A stretch of 64,000 nt of DNA from positions 62,001 to 126,000 of the forward strand of contig MARA01000025.1 in assembly GCA_001792895.1 (NCBI GenBank), given 5' to 3'. The notes under the pieces are model-generated. The model was not told the DNA's origin. It worked only from the letters and a program-made list of their open reading frames with translations, and searched no databases. The position numbers and the translations under genes were made by a program. Positions 11,841-21,478 of the stretch are shown piece by piece. The stretch comes from Lentinus brumalis. Its lineage: Eukaryota > Basidiomycota > Agaricomycetes > Polyporales > Polyporaceae. Positions within the stretch are counted from its first letter, which is position 1; each line of letters begins with the position of its first letter.

Positions 11841-12800
11841 GTAGTTGTTGTGACGCATTTTGAGCGGTGCAGTATGTGGCTAACTGTGCACGCGTTGGGA
11901 CACAACCTCTAGAGTTCTCGGAGAACACAAGATCTGGCATCGCGCTGTCCATCATTATGAGATGAGGATGGAGTGCGTTTGCGATGTCTAAGGCTGGGTG
12001 CTCTGACGTCTGGGGCCTGCATCATACATAAGTTATGCTCGTACTTATCGGTTCATCTGAGTACCGTGAGTTCTAAGCAAAGACCAAATAAGTGCACACG
12101 AGGAAACAGATAAAGTCACCTTCCGAGAAGAATGACTACACTGGCGCGGGAGCTTGGTGACTCCTCGCCGTTCAGTTCCTGCGCGTCTAGACTGCCTTTT
12201 TGGTGAAAGTTTGCAAAGCTGTGCCACGCCGGCCACGGCCGCCAAGGGCCGCCAGGTCTTTTGCTTCCGCCCACGAGGCTCTTCTTCCGTCATCGCGCAA
12301 CTCTGCAGTTGCTCCTCGCGCGATGCCGAATACGTCGTTCCTTCGAGAACCGCTCGATCACGATCTTCGCCGATACTTACTCCTCGGGCGGATGTGACGG
12401 AAGAGAGAGCATGAGGTCTCCAACGCTCCAGCGGAAGTGAATCCTCTGCTCCGCAGGGCCCCGCAAACTACTGCTGTATCCGCTGTCGGTACGTGAGCAC
12501 CTGTCTTGGTCACGGTCTTGCTGCTCCTACTACGGGCCTTTGTCGATCCAGCTCCCGGACCCGAGTGCAGGAACAGACAAAGTCGGAAGCGGTTTGACGA
12601 AGGTTTGCGCGCCCTGAGTCTTTGGTTGCCCCGGCTAAGAGTCTGGGCCCACGAAGACATATCGTCAGTGGCATCGGTGTCATTTTTTCTGCGCTGTGCA
12701 GCCTGAGATGATGACGTCTGTGTTCAGCGGAACGGGTCAATGAAGTGTTGTGTTCCTGGACCTGGGACCTCATGCTCAACGGAAGCGTTGTGTCGAGCAG
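11841..12800. other. intergenic, no recognisable gene
   Basis: About 1 kb between the F-box relic and the TATA box of the secreted-protein gene. Short open frames on both strands show no motif. It probably includes the upstream control region of the next gene, but I recognise no specific site other than the TATA box. Confidence 0.4.
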
Positions 12801-12808
12801 TATATAAG
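12801..12808 (+). promoter_or_regulatory. TATA box of the secreted repeat protein
   Basis: TATATAAG about 139 bases before the ATG at 12940. The leader that follows is pyrimidine- and CA-rich (ctcac, ccaccaacgaccc), as in many strongly expressed fungal genes. This is inferred from motif and position. Confidence 0.55.
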
Positions 12809-12939
12809 TCGTGTCATGCGTACATGGCTACTCACAAAAACGTTCTCAGGTCCACATCGCCCATTCTCTCAGCCTTCTGATCCATTCACGACCGACTCAC
12901 CCACCAACGACCCATCACGATTTTCTTACGTCTTCCACG

Positions 12940-15462
12940 ATGCTCAGCAACAAGTTCTCCACTCTCGCGGGATTCATCATCCTCGCTTGCGCCAGTTCGC
13001 ATGCCGCGCCTCGTACGTCCTCATTCATCTCGCTCGAGCGTCCTGTCCGTGCTCACCGTGCCGTTTGTAGAATTCATCGGCGCCGATGTCGGCAACGTTG
13101 GTTCAGCGTTGGCCGGTTCAGACAATTTAGCCACCGTGAACGTGGGCGACCTCAGCGCGACCATCTTGCCTTCAGATGCCTCCAGTACCAGTGCGACCGC
13201 CATCCCCACCGCGCCTCCCACCGGTTCCTTGGGTTCGGGGCTTCTTAACGTCGACGCCAGTACGTCGGCCGCGTCTCGTACGTCTTTTTTGCGGTCGCGT
13301 GTCATGTACGTACTCACTCAATTACTGCAGAACTTGTGGGTGTCGACGTCGGCAACGTTGGTTCAGCGTTGGCTGGGTCTGACAACCTCGCCACCGTCAA
13401 CGTCGGCGGCCTGAGCGCGACCGTCTTGCCTTCCGATGCTACCGGCATTAGCTCTGCCGCCATCCCCACCGCTTCTGCCACCGATTTGGTATCGGGGCTT
13501 CTACATGTCGACGCCAGTACGACTACCCCGTCTCGTACGTCTTCGTTCACTTTGTGTACGCGCGTTCTGTCCGTACTCACTTGCTCATTGTAGAGCTCGT
13601 GGGTGTCGACGTCGGCAACATTGGCTCAGCGTTGGCTGGCTCGGACAATCTCGCCACTGTCAACCTCGGCGGCCTTAGCGCGACTGTTTTGCCTTCCGAT
13701 GCTTCCAGCACTAGTGCTTCCGCTACGCCCACCATGCCTCCCATCGATCCTGGCTTGGGCCTTGTAGACGTCGACGATAGCTTTTCTACTCCATCTCGTA
13801 CGTCTCGATCTATTCTGAGCATGCGCGTTCGTTCGTACTCACTCAATTATTGTAGAGCTTGTGGGCGTCGATGTCGGTAACATTGGCTCAGCGTTGGCTG
13901 GCTCTGACAATCTCGCCACCGTCAACGTGGCTGGCCTCAGCGCAACCGTGTTGCCTTCAGATGCATCTGGCACCAGTTCGTCTGCCGCCGCCACCGCGTC
14001 TGCCACCGACTCTTCGGCATCGGAGATCCTCGACGTTGAGGCGGGGGAGGACGGCCTCAGAGTGGCCGTATTGCCTTCGAGCGGCGGATCGGCGACCTCT
14101 ACTGCCTCCGCTGCCGCCCCCACGTCGTCCGATGCACTTGCCGATGTCACCATTGGCGGGACCGACTCCACCGACGGCTCACTCGCTGACGTCTCCATCG
14201 GCACCACCGATCCTTCCTCTGACACGACTGGTTCCGGATCGTCCGGCTCGCTCGCCGATGTTACCGTTGGCGGCAGCGGTTCGTCTGGCTCCGACACGTC
14301 GGGCTCCCTCGCGGATGTCACCGTTGGCGGGGGCGACTCCTCTGACAGCTCAGGCGCGTCCGGCTCACTCGCGGACGTCTCCGTCCATGGTGACGGCTCG
14401 TCTGGCTCCGACGGCGGGGGTGATTCTGCTTCTGGCGCAGATGGATCCGGCTCCGGCGGCTCGCTCGCCGACGTCTCCGTCCTCGGTGACGGCTCGTCTG
14501 GCTCCGGCGATGGGTCTGGCTCACTCGCTGATGTTTCCGTCCTCGGTGACGGCTCCTCTGCCTCCGACGGGTCGGACTCGTCCGGCGGCCTAGCCAGCGT
14601 CGCCATTGGCGGGAATGATTCGTCGTCGTCGACGGATTCCGCGTCAGGTGCTGGGTCTACCGCGACGGATTCTGCCTCGGGGGTTGGGTCTACTGCCACG
14701 GACTCTGCATCGAGCATCGGGTCCACCGCGACCAATACCGCCTCGGATGCCGTGTCTACTGCGACCAGTGTCGTCTCCAGCATCCTTGGTGATGCCGGGT
14801 CGACTGCAACGGACGCTGTCTCGGGTGCTACATCTACTGCGTCCGACGCCGCCGCGGGTGCGTCGTCCACTGCGTCGGATGCTATCTCCGGCGGTGCGTC
14901 CACTGCAACCGACGCTGCCGGGGACGCTACATCGACCGCGACGGATGGCGCTTCGGGCATCGTGTCCACTGTGACAGATGCAGCTTCGGGCGCTGTCTCC
15001 ACCGCGACGAACGCTGCTTCGGGCCTGCTGGGCGACGGCGACGGTGCTACATCTACCGACTCCGGCTCTACCTCGACCGAGTCTATCCTTCCTACATCCA
15101 CTTCGGATGCGGCCCCCAGCTCCGGCACGGACGATTTCGGGACGTCGACCAGCACCAGCGACGATGCGAGCGGTACCGGCGACTCTGGCCCCTCCAGATC
15201 TGAGGGTGCTGGCGGTGACTCCAACAACGGTGAAGACGCCGAGGACTGCAGCGCGAACGACGGCGCTCAGTGCAACGGCGGTCGAGGCGGTCTGGCTGGT
15301 GGTACCACCAACGACGGCGCAGGCGGTGCCGGTGGCCGGGGTGGTCGCCCCGCAAATGGCCGTCGCGCTGTTGAGGCCCGTCACCCACACGGCTTCGTCC
15401 TCGAGCATGTGAAGAGAGGTGAGGGTATGGTTCGCCGGGCCTTCGCTGCCGTCTGGGCTTGA
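12940..15462 (+). CDS. secreted repeat protein with duplicated exons and dibasic C-terminus
   Basis: Family not recognised. Exons are 12940-13012, 13071-13277, 13331-13534, 13594-13797 and 13856-15462: 765 codons with the stop, every junction in phase 1. Exon 1 is a signal peptide (MLSNKFSTLAGFIILACASS, HAAP). Exons 2-4 and the start of exon 5 each encode one copy of a 68-residue module with the core 'VGVDVGNIGSALAGSDNLAT' followed by 'VNVGGLSATVLPSDA'. Exon 5 continues with about eight 'SLADV(S/T)VGG'-type repeats in Ser/Gly linkers (14131-14617), then about twelve 11-residue 'TATD.ASG..S' units (14630-15042), a Ser/Thr stretch, a short Cys-containing Gly-rich block ('EDCSANDGAQCNGG') and a basic tail with RR, KR and RR pairs ending in WA. 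No GPI signal or membrane helix follows, so a secreted or wall-associated protein is likely. The signal peptide and tail match the broken copy at 3029-3942. Confidence 0.8.
13071..13855 (+). repeat. tandem exon-plus-intron duplication, three full units plus partial
   Basis: Units of 260, 263 and 262 bases (13071-13330, 13331-13593, 13594-13855), and a fourth exon copy begins at 13856. Each unit is one exon (207, 204, 204 bases) plus one 53-59-base intron. Exon ends (tctc|gtacgtc) and intron ends (actca...attgtag or attactgcag|aac/agc) are conserved between units, so introns were copied along with exons. Because all introns are in phase 1, adding or losing a unit leaves the frame intact. Confidence 0.85.
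14131..14617 (+). repeat. coding repeat, LADV(S/T)V-GG units
   Basis: About eight imperfect repeats of 'LADV[ST][VI].G' separated by variable Ser/Gly/Asp linkers, e.g. 'SLADVTVGGSGSSGSDTSG'. The core resembles 'NLATVNVGG' in the duplicated exons just upstream, which suggests the same ancestral module after loss of its hydrophobic half. Confidence 0.7.
14630..15042 (+). repeat. coding repeat, 11-residue TATD-ASG units
   Basis: About twelve 33-base units encoding T-A-[ST]-[DN]-x-A-[SG]-x-x-x-S, for example 'TATDSASGVGS' and 'TASDAAAGASS'. One unit is lengthened to 15 residues by an 'ILGD' step, and a similar 'LLGD' closes the array. The strict 11-residue spacing of Thr-Ala-x-Asp is unusual for simple Ser/Thr-rich wall linkers. 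Confidence 0.75.
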
Positions 15463-15904
15463 GGACTTGAAGAATTCGAGATGAACGTTTACAGTTGTTG
15501 AAGACTTGATGAATGAACTTTTGTATATTACTTATCACGATTGCATCGTATCTCGATTTCTTTGTATCGATTAACTTGTACTAGTGTCGACTATCACGAA
15601 TGAATGCTTTCGGTGCTCGTTCACCTTGTATAAACACCCGTTACATGGAACATAAGAACCCAGAGTAAGACGCCTCCATTGACTGAACGAAATCAATCAT
15701 TGAAATACTGTTATACTTACTTCATAGAGATGTGCTACGTCTGCGAAACGAGCGTCTAGACTGCCATTTCCGGAGCTAATCCCGCGAGTGTGCCACGTTG
15801 CGGATGCAGTGCGGCCAAGCTCTTCTGATCACCACCAGCACAACAACGAAGGATCTCCTTCCACGCATTTCAGCGCGAAACGTTAGCGATGTTCAGGTCT
15901 GCAG

Positions 15905-17621
15905 ATGTCTACGCTCGCATTCCGAGGCGGCACCTGCCGCACCAGTGGCCCCATACAGACAGTCATGCCGGAGACCATCTTTCAGGGGTTGAGATCGGCC
16001 GAGTTGCAAGCTATGGCTACGAGGACTATGCAGGCGTACCAAGGCGAGATCAAAAAGCACGAGCAGGAAATCATGGCGATCCGCAGCCGCATCGCAGACG
16101 TCGCGTCAATATATAACAGCGGGGCTCCTGTCAACGAGAAGTTGCCCTCGGAAGTCCTGCTGCAAATCTTTCGCGGGGTGACGCCGACTAACTCTTATCC
16201 CATGGCCTCTCTTCGGTTGAGGCACGTATGCAGAGCCTGGCGCACCTTCATCGATCGCAGTCCCGCAATCTGGATGGACATCCTTTACCCCCGGTCGCAC
16301 AAGACCCTATTCACGAATCGCTCGAATAAGTTCCCTTTCGTCCTCGCTGCATTTGAGCACTCCCAGCCTGCTTCCTCGCTCCGCTTTGCCCTCCACGGCA
16401 AATTTCTATCCACCTTCATGACAATATCGGGTCATCTCAACGCTCTGGCTGGATTGCTCAGATAGAGTGGAAAACGACATCCAGCACTTCCTCAATCTCC
16501 ACATGCCGCAGCTCGAGAAGCTCACGCTGTGGCTGACGGAGTGTACTCTGGTCCCGACAGTCGCACCGGATACCTCCGCCGTTCGGTTTCCACGGCTCAC
16601 CTACCTGCGAACCAACTGCAGGGAGTGCGCGCTTCATTGGCCGACTTCCGTCATGCGCACTCTCATCCTCGCTATCCGCCGCAGAGATGACGAACATAGC
16701 CTTCTCCCCAGGTGCTTTTGCTGTCAGATCAGCGCTCTGGCCGAGGTGGTTAAAGTTTTGACACGATGTCCTGACCTCGAGCAGCTGGAGATCTACCTCC
16801 CGGATCCCTTCATCCAACCCCAGAGTGAACTTGACGTACCAATACCTTCGGTGCATATGTACCGGCTCAACGTCCTTCACCTGGGTGGACCTGCGGAAGC
16901 CGTTCACGCGGTTCTGGCACGACTGCATATCCGGGACACCACGAAAGTCCAACTGTCAATACGTCCTTATCCCAGGTATCGAGCACTCTCCGACCTCGTC
17001 CCATCGAGGAGCCTTCTGGCCGCCTTCCCTCAAATCCGTTCTCTGGCAATCCATGTCAAGTACTCACGCATCTGGCATCACGCGCTATCCATCGACGGCG
17101 AGGTCGAGCGCGGGGACCAGCGATTGTCGCTCCATGTCGACGATACGAACTCCAACATCTACTCACTCGACCTCCTCCTGTTCTTCAAGGGGGTAACCAC
17201 CTCCGTCTCCCCCGCAAACATCACCCGTGTGAGCGTTGTCATGCATCTACCTTTCACGGACGATGTACTCGAACCCGGGTGGTCATGGCTCTTCCGGCAC
17301 TGCTCTCAAGTCACTGAACTCGCACTCGAAACCCTCGATGCCAGAACAGTCTTCGCTGCCCTCACGCCTGCAGACACCCTGGTGCAGCTCGAGCGTCTGG
17401 CCGTCACCTATGAACGGGAGAAATCTGGGGCGGTATACGACAGCATGCTGTCGATGCTGGAGCAGCGTGCGTCTCGCGGCGTACCCCTGCGATCGTCCGC
17501 TTTCACGGAGAGAATCTGCCGCTGCCAGGTTGCCTCTTATCTTGCGTTGACAGACGACCAGAAGGAATGCTTGCAGAATGCGGTCCACGCATTCTCGATC
17601 GAGACCGTGATTCTCGGGTGA
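15905..17621 (+). pseudogene. F-box/LRR protein, single frame break
   Basis: Would be an SCF substrate adaptor. An N-terminal coiled coil ('LRSAELQAMATRTMQAYQGE...') precedes the F-box ('KLPSEVLLQIFRGVTP', 'LRLRHVCRAWRTFIDRSPAIW'), and weak LRR-like repeats fill the rest to 'AFSIETVILG'. The frame breaks near 16435-16445: the first frame ends at a stop by 16465 ('HLNALAGLLR'), whereas the second frame contains the expected 'TLWLDCSDRVENDIQHFL'. Comparison with the copy at 30873 ('GHVSRISTLWLDCS') suggests loss of a few bases. Downstream, 384 codons are open. No splice signals explain the shift. It could still be expressed as a truncated protein, or the shift could be a sequence error. It lies 440 bases downstream of the secreted-protein gene on the same strand. 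Confidence 0.75.
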
Positions 17622-17832
17622 GGCGAGTGACAATCTAATGCCATGACCAGTAGACGTTCTCTGTGTGCGTTGCTGAACTGTCTCTCAGTTCGGGAGGGGT
17701 ACACAACGCCAGTACGGTACTTACGCCCATATTTTAGAGAGGATAGCACGCTTGCGATGTCTTGAGCAACGAAACTAATGTATTACCTAATTCTACGCAA
17801 AGGCCTAACGTGGACCCTTCTCAAATACGCGT

Positions 17833-20268
17833 CTAGGAACGTCCATTTTGACCATAGAAAGACACCCGCACAGTCTTGAACCTCGTCGTCAACGAGTCCC
17901 AGAACTTGCGTCGCCTGGAGCTTTCCTGCATCGCCTGCTCCGAGCCTCTTTCCAGGACCAGCTTGTCTTGCTCCGCATCGTCCTCGGGTGGCTCTCCCGC
18001 ATCGTCCTCGGGTGACTCTCCCACATCTTCCTCATCTGGCTCTCCTGCCTCGTTTTCATATGGCTCTGCTGCGTCACCTTCGCGTGGTCCGGTTTCAGAC
18101 ACGTCGTCGCCTTCCTGATCATCGGTTTCCTGAGAAAGCTCAAAATTCTCGTCAGTTAACAGATTCGACTCGAGACCACGAAGAAGTCGCACCTGCGGTC
18201 CTATCGCGAACGCTGCCTCGTCCGGGTCAGTCCAATTCCATATACTCGCGTCGTCCGACAATCTATCCGACCAGGAAATAGGGCTCGCCTCTCTTTCATC
18301 GGCCCTAGCGAAGAGCTCGTGATTGAGAGCTGCCACGCTGAGCAGGTATCTCCTCTCAACGTCAATATCCACAACGTACGTCGACGAGCTCAGCGCCCAC
18401 GGCACGAACGTGAGCGTGATCTGGATCACGGACAAACCAGAGTCACACAGCTCGAACGTCCTCGTCGCGCCATCCTCGTCCTCGTCCTCGTCGTCCTCGC
18501 GTCCTCCAATATGATCGTCCAGACAGTCATGGTCGTCCACACGGCGCCCGCTGTACGGAACCGAGCCGCGCTGCAGCTCAGTGACGTACGCCCAATGTGC
18601 CCCGTCCCCGGAACCGCAGACATCGCGCACCGGCCCAGGTGGACAGCGAAGTTGACGGCAGGATCGTCGACCCCGTACACGCCCAGCGACACCGGCGGAT
18701 CGCCGTCCCACGGGGCCTCCAGGCAAGTCGGCAGAGACAGCCTGAACCCCTTCTTCTCCAGCTCCTCGACGAGCGTCTGCTTTAAGCGGAACGGCGCTGA
18801 CATCCGGCGATCGCTCAGCTGGCACGTCCGCAGCGCGGTAGGGGGCGGCCGGTCTGCGAGGTAGATGTGTCTCCATTGGCAAGTGACCAGGGAGCTCGTG
18901 CCGTCGGCTCCTCCTCGTAGCTCCCACAGGCGGCCGGAGGCACTGGCGAGTCGCAGCGGGCAACAGAAGTACAGAGGCAGGGCGGAGTCGTGGACGGCGT
19001 TGTCGGAAAAGGAGTGCCAGTGACTGAGCGGGAGGCCCAAAACGCTGCAGCGGTCGGCGTACTCGTACAGTACCGGCAGGATGGCGACTGTAATCCGCAC
19101 GTTGTTCCTCGACACCAATTCGAGCACTGGCAGGTGGGCCAGGACGCCGTAGGGGGTAACCGCGAAAGTGGTGTGGAGTGATGACGATGTAGCCGGCGCG
19201 GCACTGGGACGCTCCAGTGCTTGCTGAGACTATGAGTGATAGGGCCACAGTATCAATACCTGGCGAGCTACATGATGCACGGAGAAGGCTTACTTCGATG
19301 CTTCCAACGCCAGACTCGCCAACGAGCCTGTCGATGATCTCCTGCGCCCGCCCCGGAGCAAAGACGACGTTCGACGCGCGTGAGTAAAGCCTGGGTGACG
19401 GCGCAAGCAGATAGCCATCTGGGTTGTCGATCGTCTTCTGCTGCTGCAAGTTCTGCTTGGCGAGGTCCACCGGCTCCGCAACGTCCCCCCACGCGAAGAG
19501 CGTAGCATCAGCATGCACCTGCATGATCTCTTCCTGCAGCCTCAAAAACGCGTTCCGCCCCTCGCCGTACAGCACAGGCATGTTCACAGAAAACAAGCCC
19601 ATCAAGCAGTACGCCTCGTCCTCCGGGCGGGTCGTCTCCCGCCTCGCAGCCCAAGACATCCGCTGAGCGACGCTCCGATCCCAGATCCGCTCCTCCAGCC
19701 TCAGCACAGACGCGGGGATCCCCGTGATCCACGCGACGAGCGCCGCCAGGTCCGCCTTCGTGCCCACGACCTCCCACTCCCGCGAGAGGAAGACGACCTC
19801 CTCGGGCGCGACGAGCTCCTGCAGCGTCCACCCGCGCGTGAACCACCGGCTCCGGTCGAACGTGAGGTCGTTCACGTTCCACGCGCCCGCCGCGTCCACC
19901 ACGTCCGTGCGCCGCACGTCCCGGAGGTACGCATAGCACACCGCAGCGTGGGCGTAGTACGCGTACATCGCGTTGATCGCCTCGGACAGCTCCGCGCTGC
20001 TCGTCTTGTCGATGCAGCACGTATCGATCCAGAGCCAGCTGAAGCCGTGCCGCTCCGCGAGGACGCACGACGCTTGCACCTTGGGGGACGAGAAGTCGCG
20101 GGGATTCAGGCCCGTGTCCGCGCACTGGGCGCGGAGGGCCGCCGTCTCCTGGAAAGACTGCTCGTGCTCGTCCCAGACGTGCGAGAGGATGGCGTAGCCT
20201 TCCTGACGTGCGCGTTCGACCGTAGGGAAGAAACGCAGCTCGGCGCGAGCCGTGCAGAGAAGCCACAT
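17833..20268 (-). CDS. HET-domain protein, one intron and an apparent frame break
   Basis: HET domains mediate heterokaryon incompatibility and other self/non-self cell-death responses in filamentous fungi. Residues 1-270 carry the domain motifs: 'GYAILSHVWDEHEQSF', 'FSWLWIDTCCIDKTSSAELS', 'YAYLRDV' and 'RWFTRGWTLQELVAPEEVVF', then 'DEAYCLMGLFSVNMPVLYGE' typical of the basidiomycete type. An intron at 19293-19224 (gtaagc...ctcag) joins '...GSIE' to 'QALERPSAAP'. The middle then reads 'TPYGVLAHLPVLELVSRN' and 'VNFAVHLGR'. Near 18605-18640 the frame must move to reach 'GAHWAYVTELQRGS' and 'LSVIQITLTFVPWAL', which belong to the same protein. I find no clean intron there. The tail is highly acidic with degenerate 'GEPDEEDVGESPEDDAGEPP' repeats. 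No NACHT or WD repeats are fused. Whether it is a broken gene or a base error is open. Confidence 0.75.
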   Translation of the reverse strand: MWLLCTARAELRFFPTVERARQEGYAILSHVWDEHEQSFQETAALRAQCADTGLNPRDFSSPKVQASCVLAERHGFSWLWIDTCCIDKTSSAELSEAINAMYAYYAHAAVCYAYLRDVRRTDVVDAAGAWNVNDLTFDRSRWFTRGWTLQELVAPEEVVFLSREWEVVGTKADLAALVAWITGIPASVLRLEERIWDRSVAQRMSWAARRETTRPEDEAYCLMGLFSVNMPVLYGEGRNAFLRLQEEIMQVHADATLFAWGDVAEPVDLAKQNLQQQKTIDNPDGYLLAPSPRLYSRASNVVFAPGRAQEIIDRLVGESGVGSIEVSLLRASCSSPGIDTVALSLIVSASTGASQCRAGYIVITPHHFRGYPLRRPGPPASARIGVEEQRADYSRHPAGTVRVRRPLQRFGPPAQSLALLFRQRRPRLRPASVLLLPAATRQCLRPPVGATRRSRRHELPGHLPMETHLPRRPAAPYRAADVPAERSPDVSAVPLKADARRGAGEEGVQAVSADLPGGPVGRRSAGVAGRVRGRRSCRQLRCPPGPVRDVCGSGDGAHWAYVTELQRGSVPYSGRRVDDHDCLDDHIGGREDDEDEDEDGATRTFELCDSGLSVIQITLTFVPWALSSSTYVVDIDVERRYLLSVAALNHELFARADEREASPISWSDRLSDDASIWNWTDPDEAAFAIGPQVRLLRGLESNLLTDENFELSQETDDQEGDDVSETGPREGDAAEPYENEAGEPDEEDVGESPEDDAGEPPEDDAEQDKLVLERGSEQAMQESSRRRKFWDSLTTRFKTVRVSFYGQNGRS

Positions 20269-21478
20269 GAAGGGAGAACACAGCGTTGCGACGAAGGGAA
20301 GGGTGGCTGTATACGGATGGATGCCTCGAGGACAGGCGGTGCCGTGCTTAGACGACCCGCAAGATGAGAAGCGCTACAACTGTTGGCAGCGTGTGTTCTT
20401 CTGCGATGCAGGGAGAGCTTCGACGCCGCGCCGGCCAAGAGAGGATGCAAGACCAGGGAAGAGTCCAACCAGCCAGATAGTCGCTGCAGGTCCCTGTGCA
20501 AGGAGGCTTCCACACCCAGTGATAGAGACAATGTATAGCGTGGAGCTCCAGATCGAACGAAGCAGGCCGCCAGTGAGGGCTCGCGGCTATGTAGGAGAGG
20601 GCGCAAGACGTGGAAGCGATGGACGATCCAACGCATCCAGAATGGGCTGCCAGAAAAGATATTGGGTCGTATATATCGTGAGAGGCTAATGGGAGTGGAG
20701 AACACAGTATTTGACGTCGGATAGCAAGGGTACTGATCTCATGTCGGACCGCCGTTGCAGCGCCCCGGTGGCACTGGTACTACAGGGAGATCGCCCTGCG
20801 GTACGATATCGACTTGCACATTGCAGCGCTATGCGCGCAGTCAGTAATTGGTCATAACATCGTAGTTAGAACCAGGAAACATGATCACATACCAGTTCTC
20901 TCGAGCACAAGACGGCTCAGAGAAGTTCGTTCGATGTTGGAAGCACCCATCGCCGCGGCTTTCACTCAAGCTTCAAGTACACCTCCTTCCAGCATTGCAG
21001 CGCTATGCATGGAGTCAGCGAGCCAAGAAAGAAATCGCAGCCAGAGCCGGTAGACATCACATACCGGTAGCAAGAAGCGCGAGACTCGTGGACGTTCGAG
21101 TTCAAGCTGTTCGAAGACGAAGCGCCCACCGTTCGCGTTTTCGCTTTTTGCATCTTGTCAGTGTCACCTTGTAGAGTCGAGTCCGACGTCCGCGCCAACG
21201 CGCAGAGCAGGAAATGGTACACAAATCAAGTACACGACCACAGAGATGCTACAGACGACCAGTGAGGAGAAACCGGTAAGCAGTACTAGTAGTTGTAGTT
21301 GTACCAGCAGAGACGACAGTGCGCCCCCTCGAGCACGCGCGCACAACGCTCCCCAGATGATAGATGACATGGACAGACGACGACACGACACGTACAACCC
21401 ATCCCCGCTGTGCGTCCGTCCACAATGAGTCCTGGCGACTCCGATCCATGAAGATGGAAGAAGGCGCACCGCTCTTCG
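20269..21478. other. intergenic between HET and F-box genes
   Basis: About 1.2 kb without a recognisable gene. A diverged direct repeat is visible: 'cattgcagcgctatg' occurs near 20820 and again near 20994, each followed 60-80 bases later by 'a(t/c)cacatacc'. Much of the stretch is the upstream region of the HET gene. Confidence 0.4.

Noticed and set aside
13839..15227. 462-codon open frame on the minus strand, Pro/Glu/Val/Asp-rich
   Set aside because: Mirror of the Ser/Gly-repeat exon of the plus-strand secreted gene; repeats in GC-rich DNA keep the opposite strand open. No start context, motif or splice partner.
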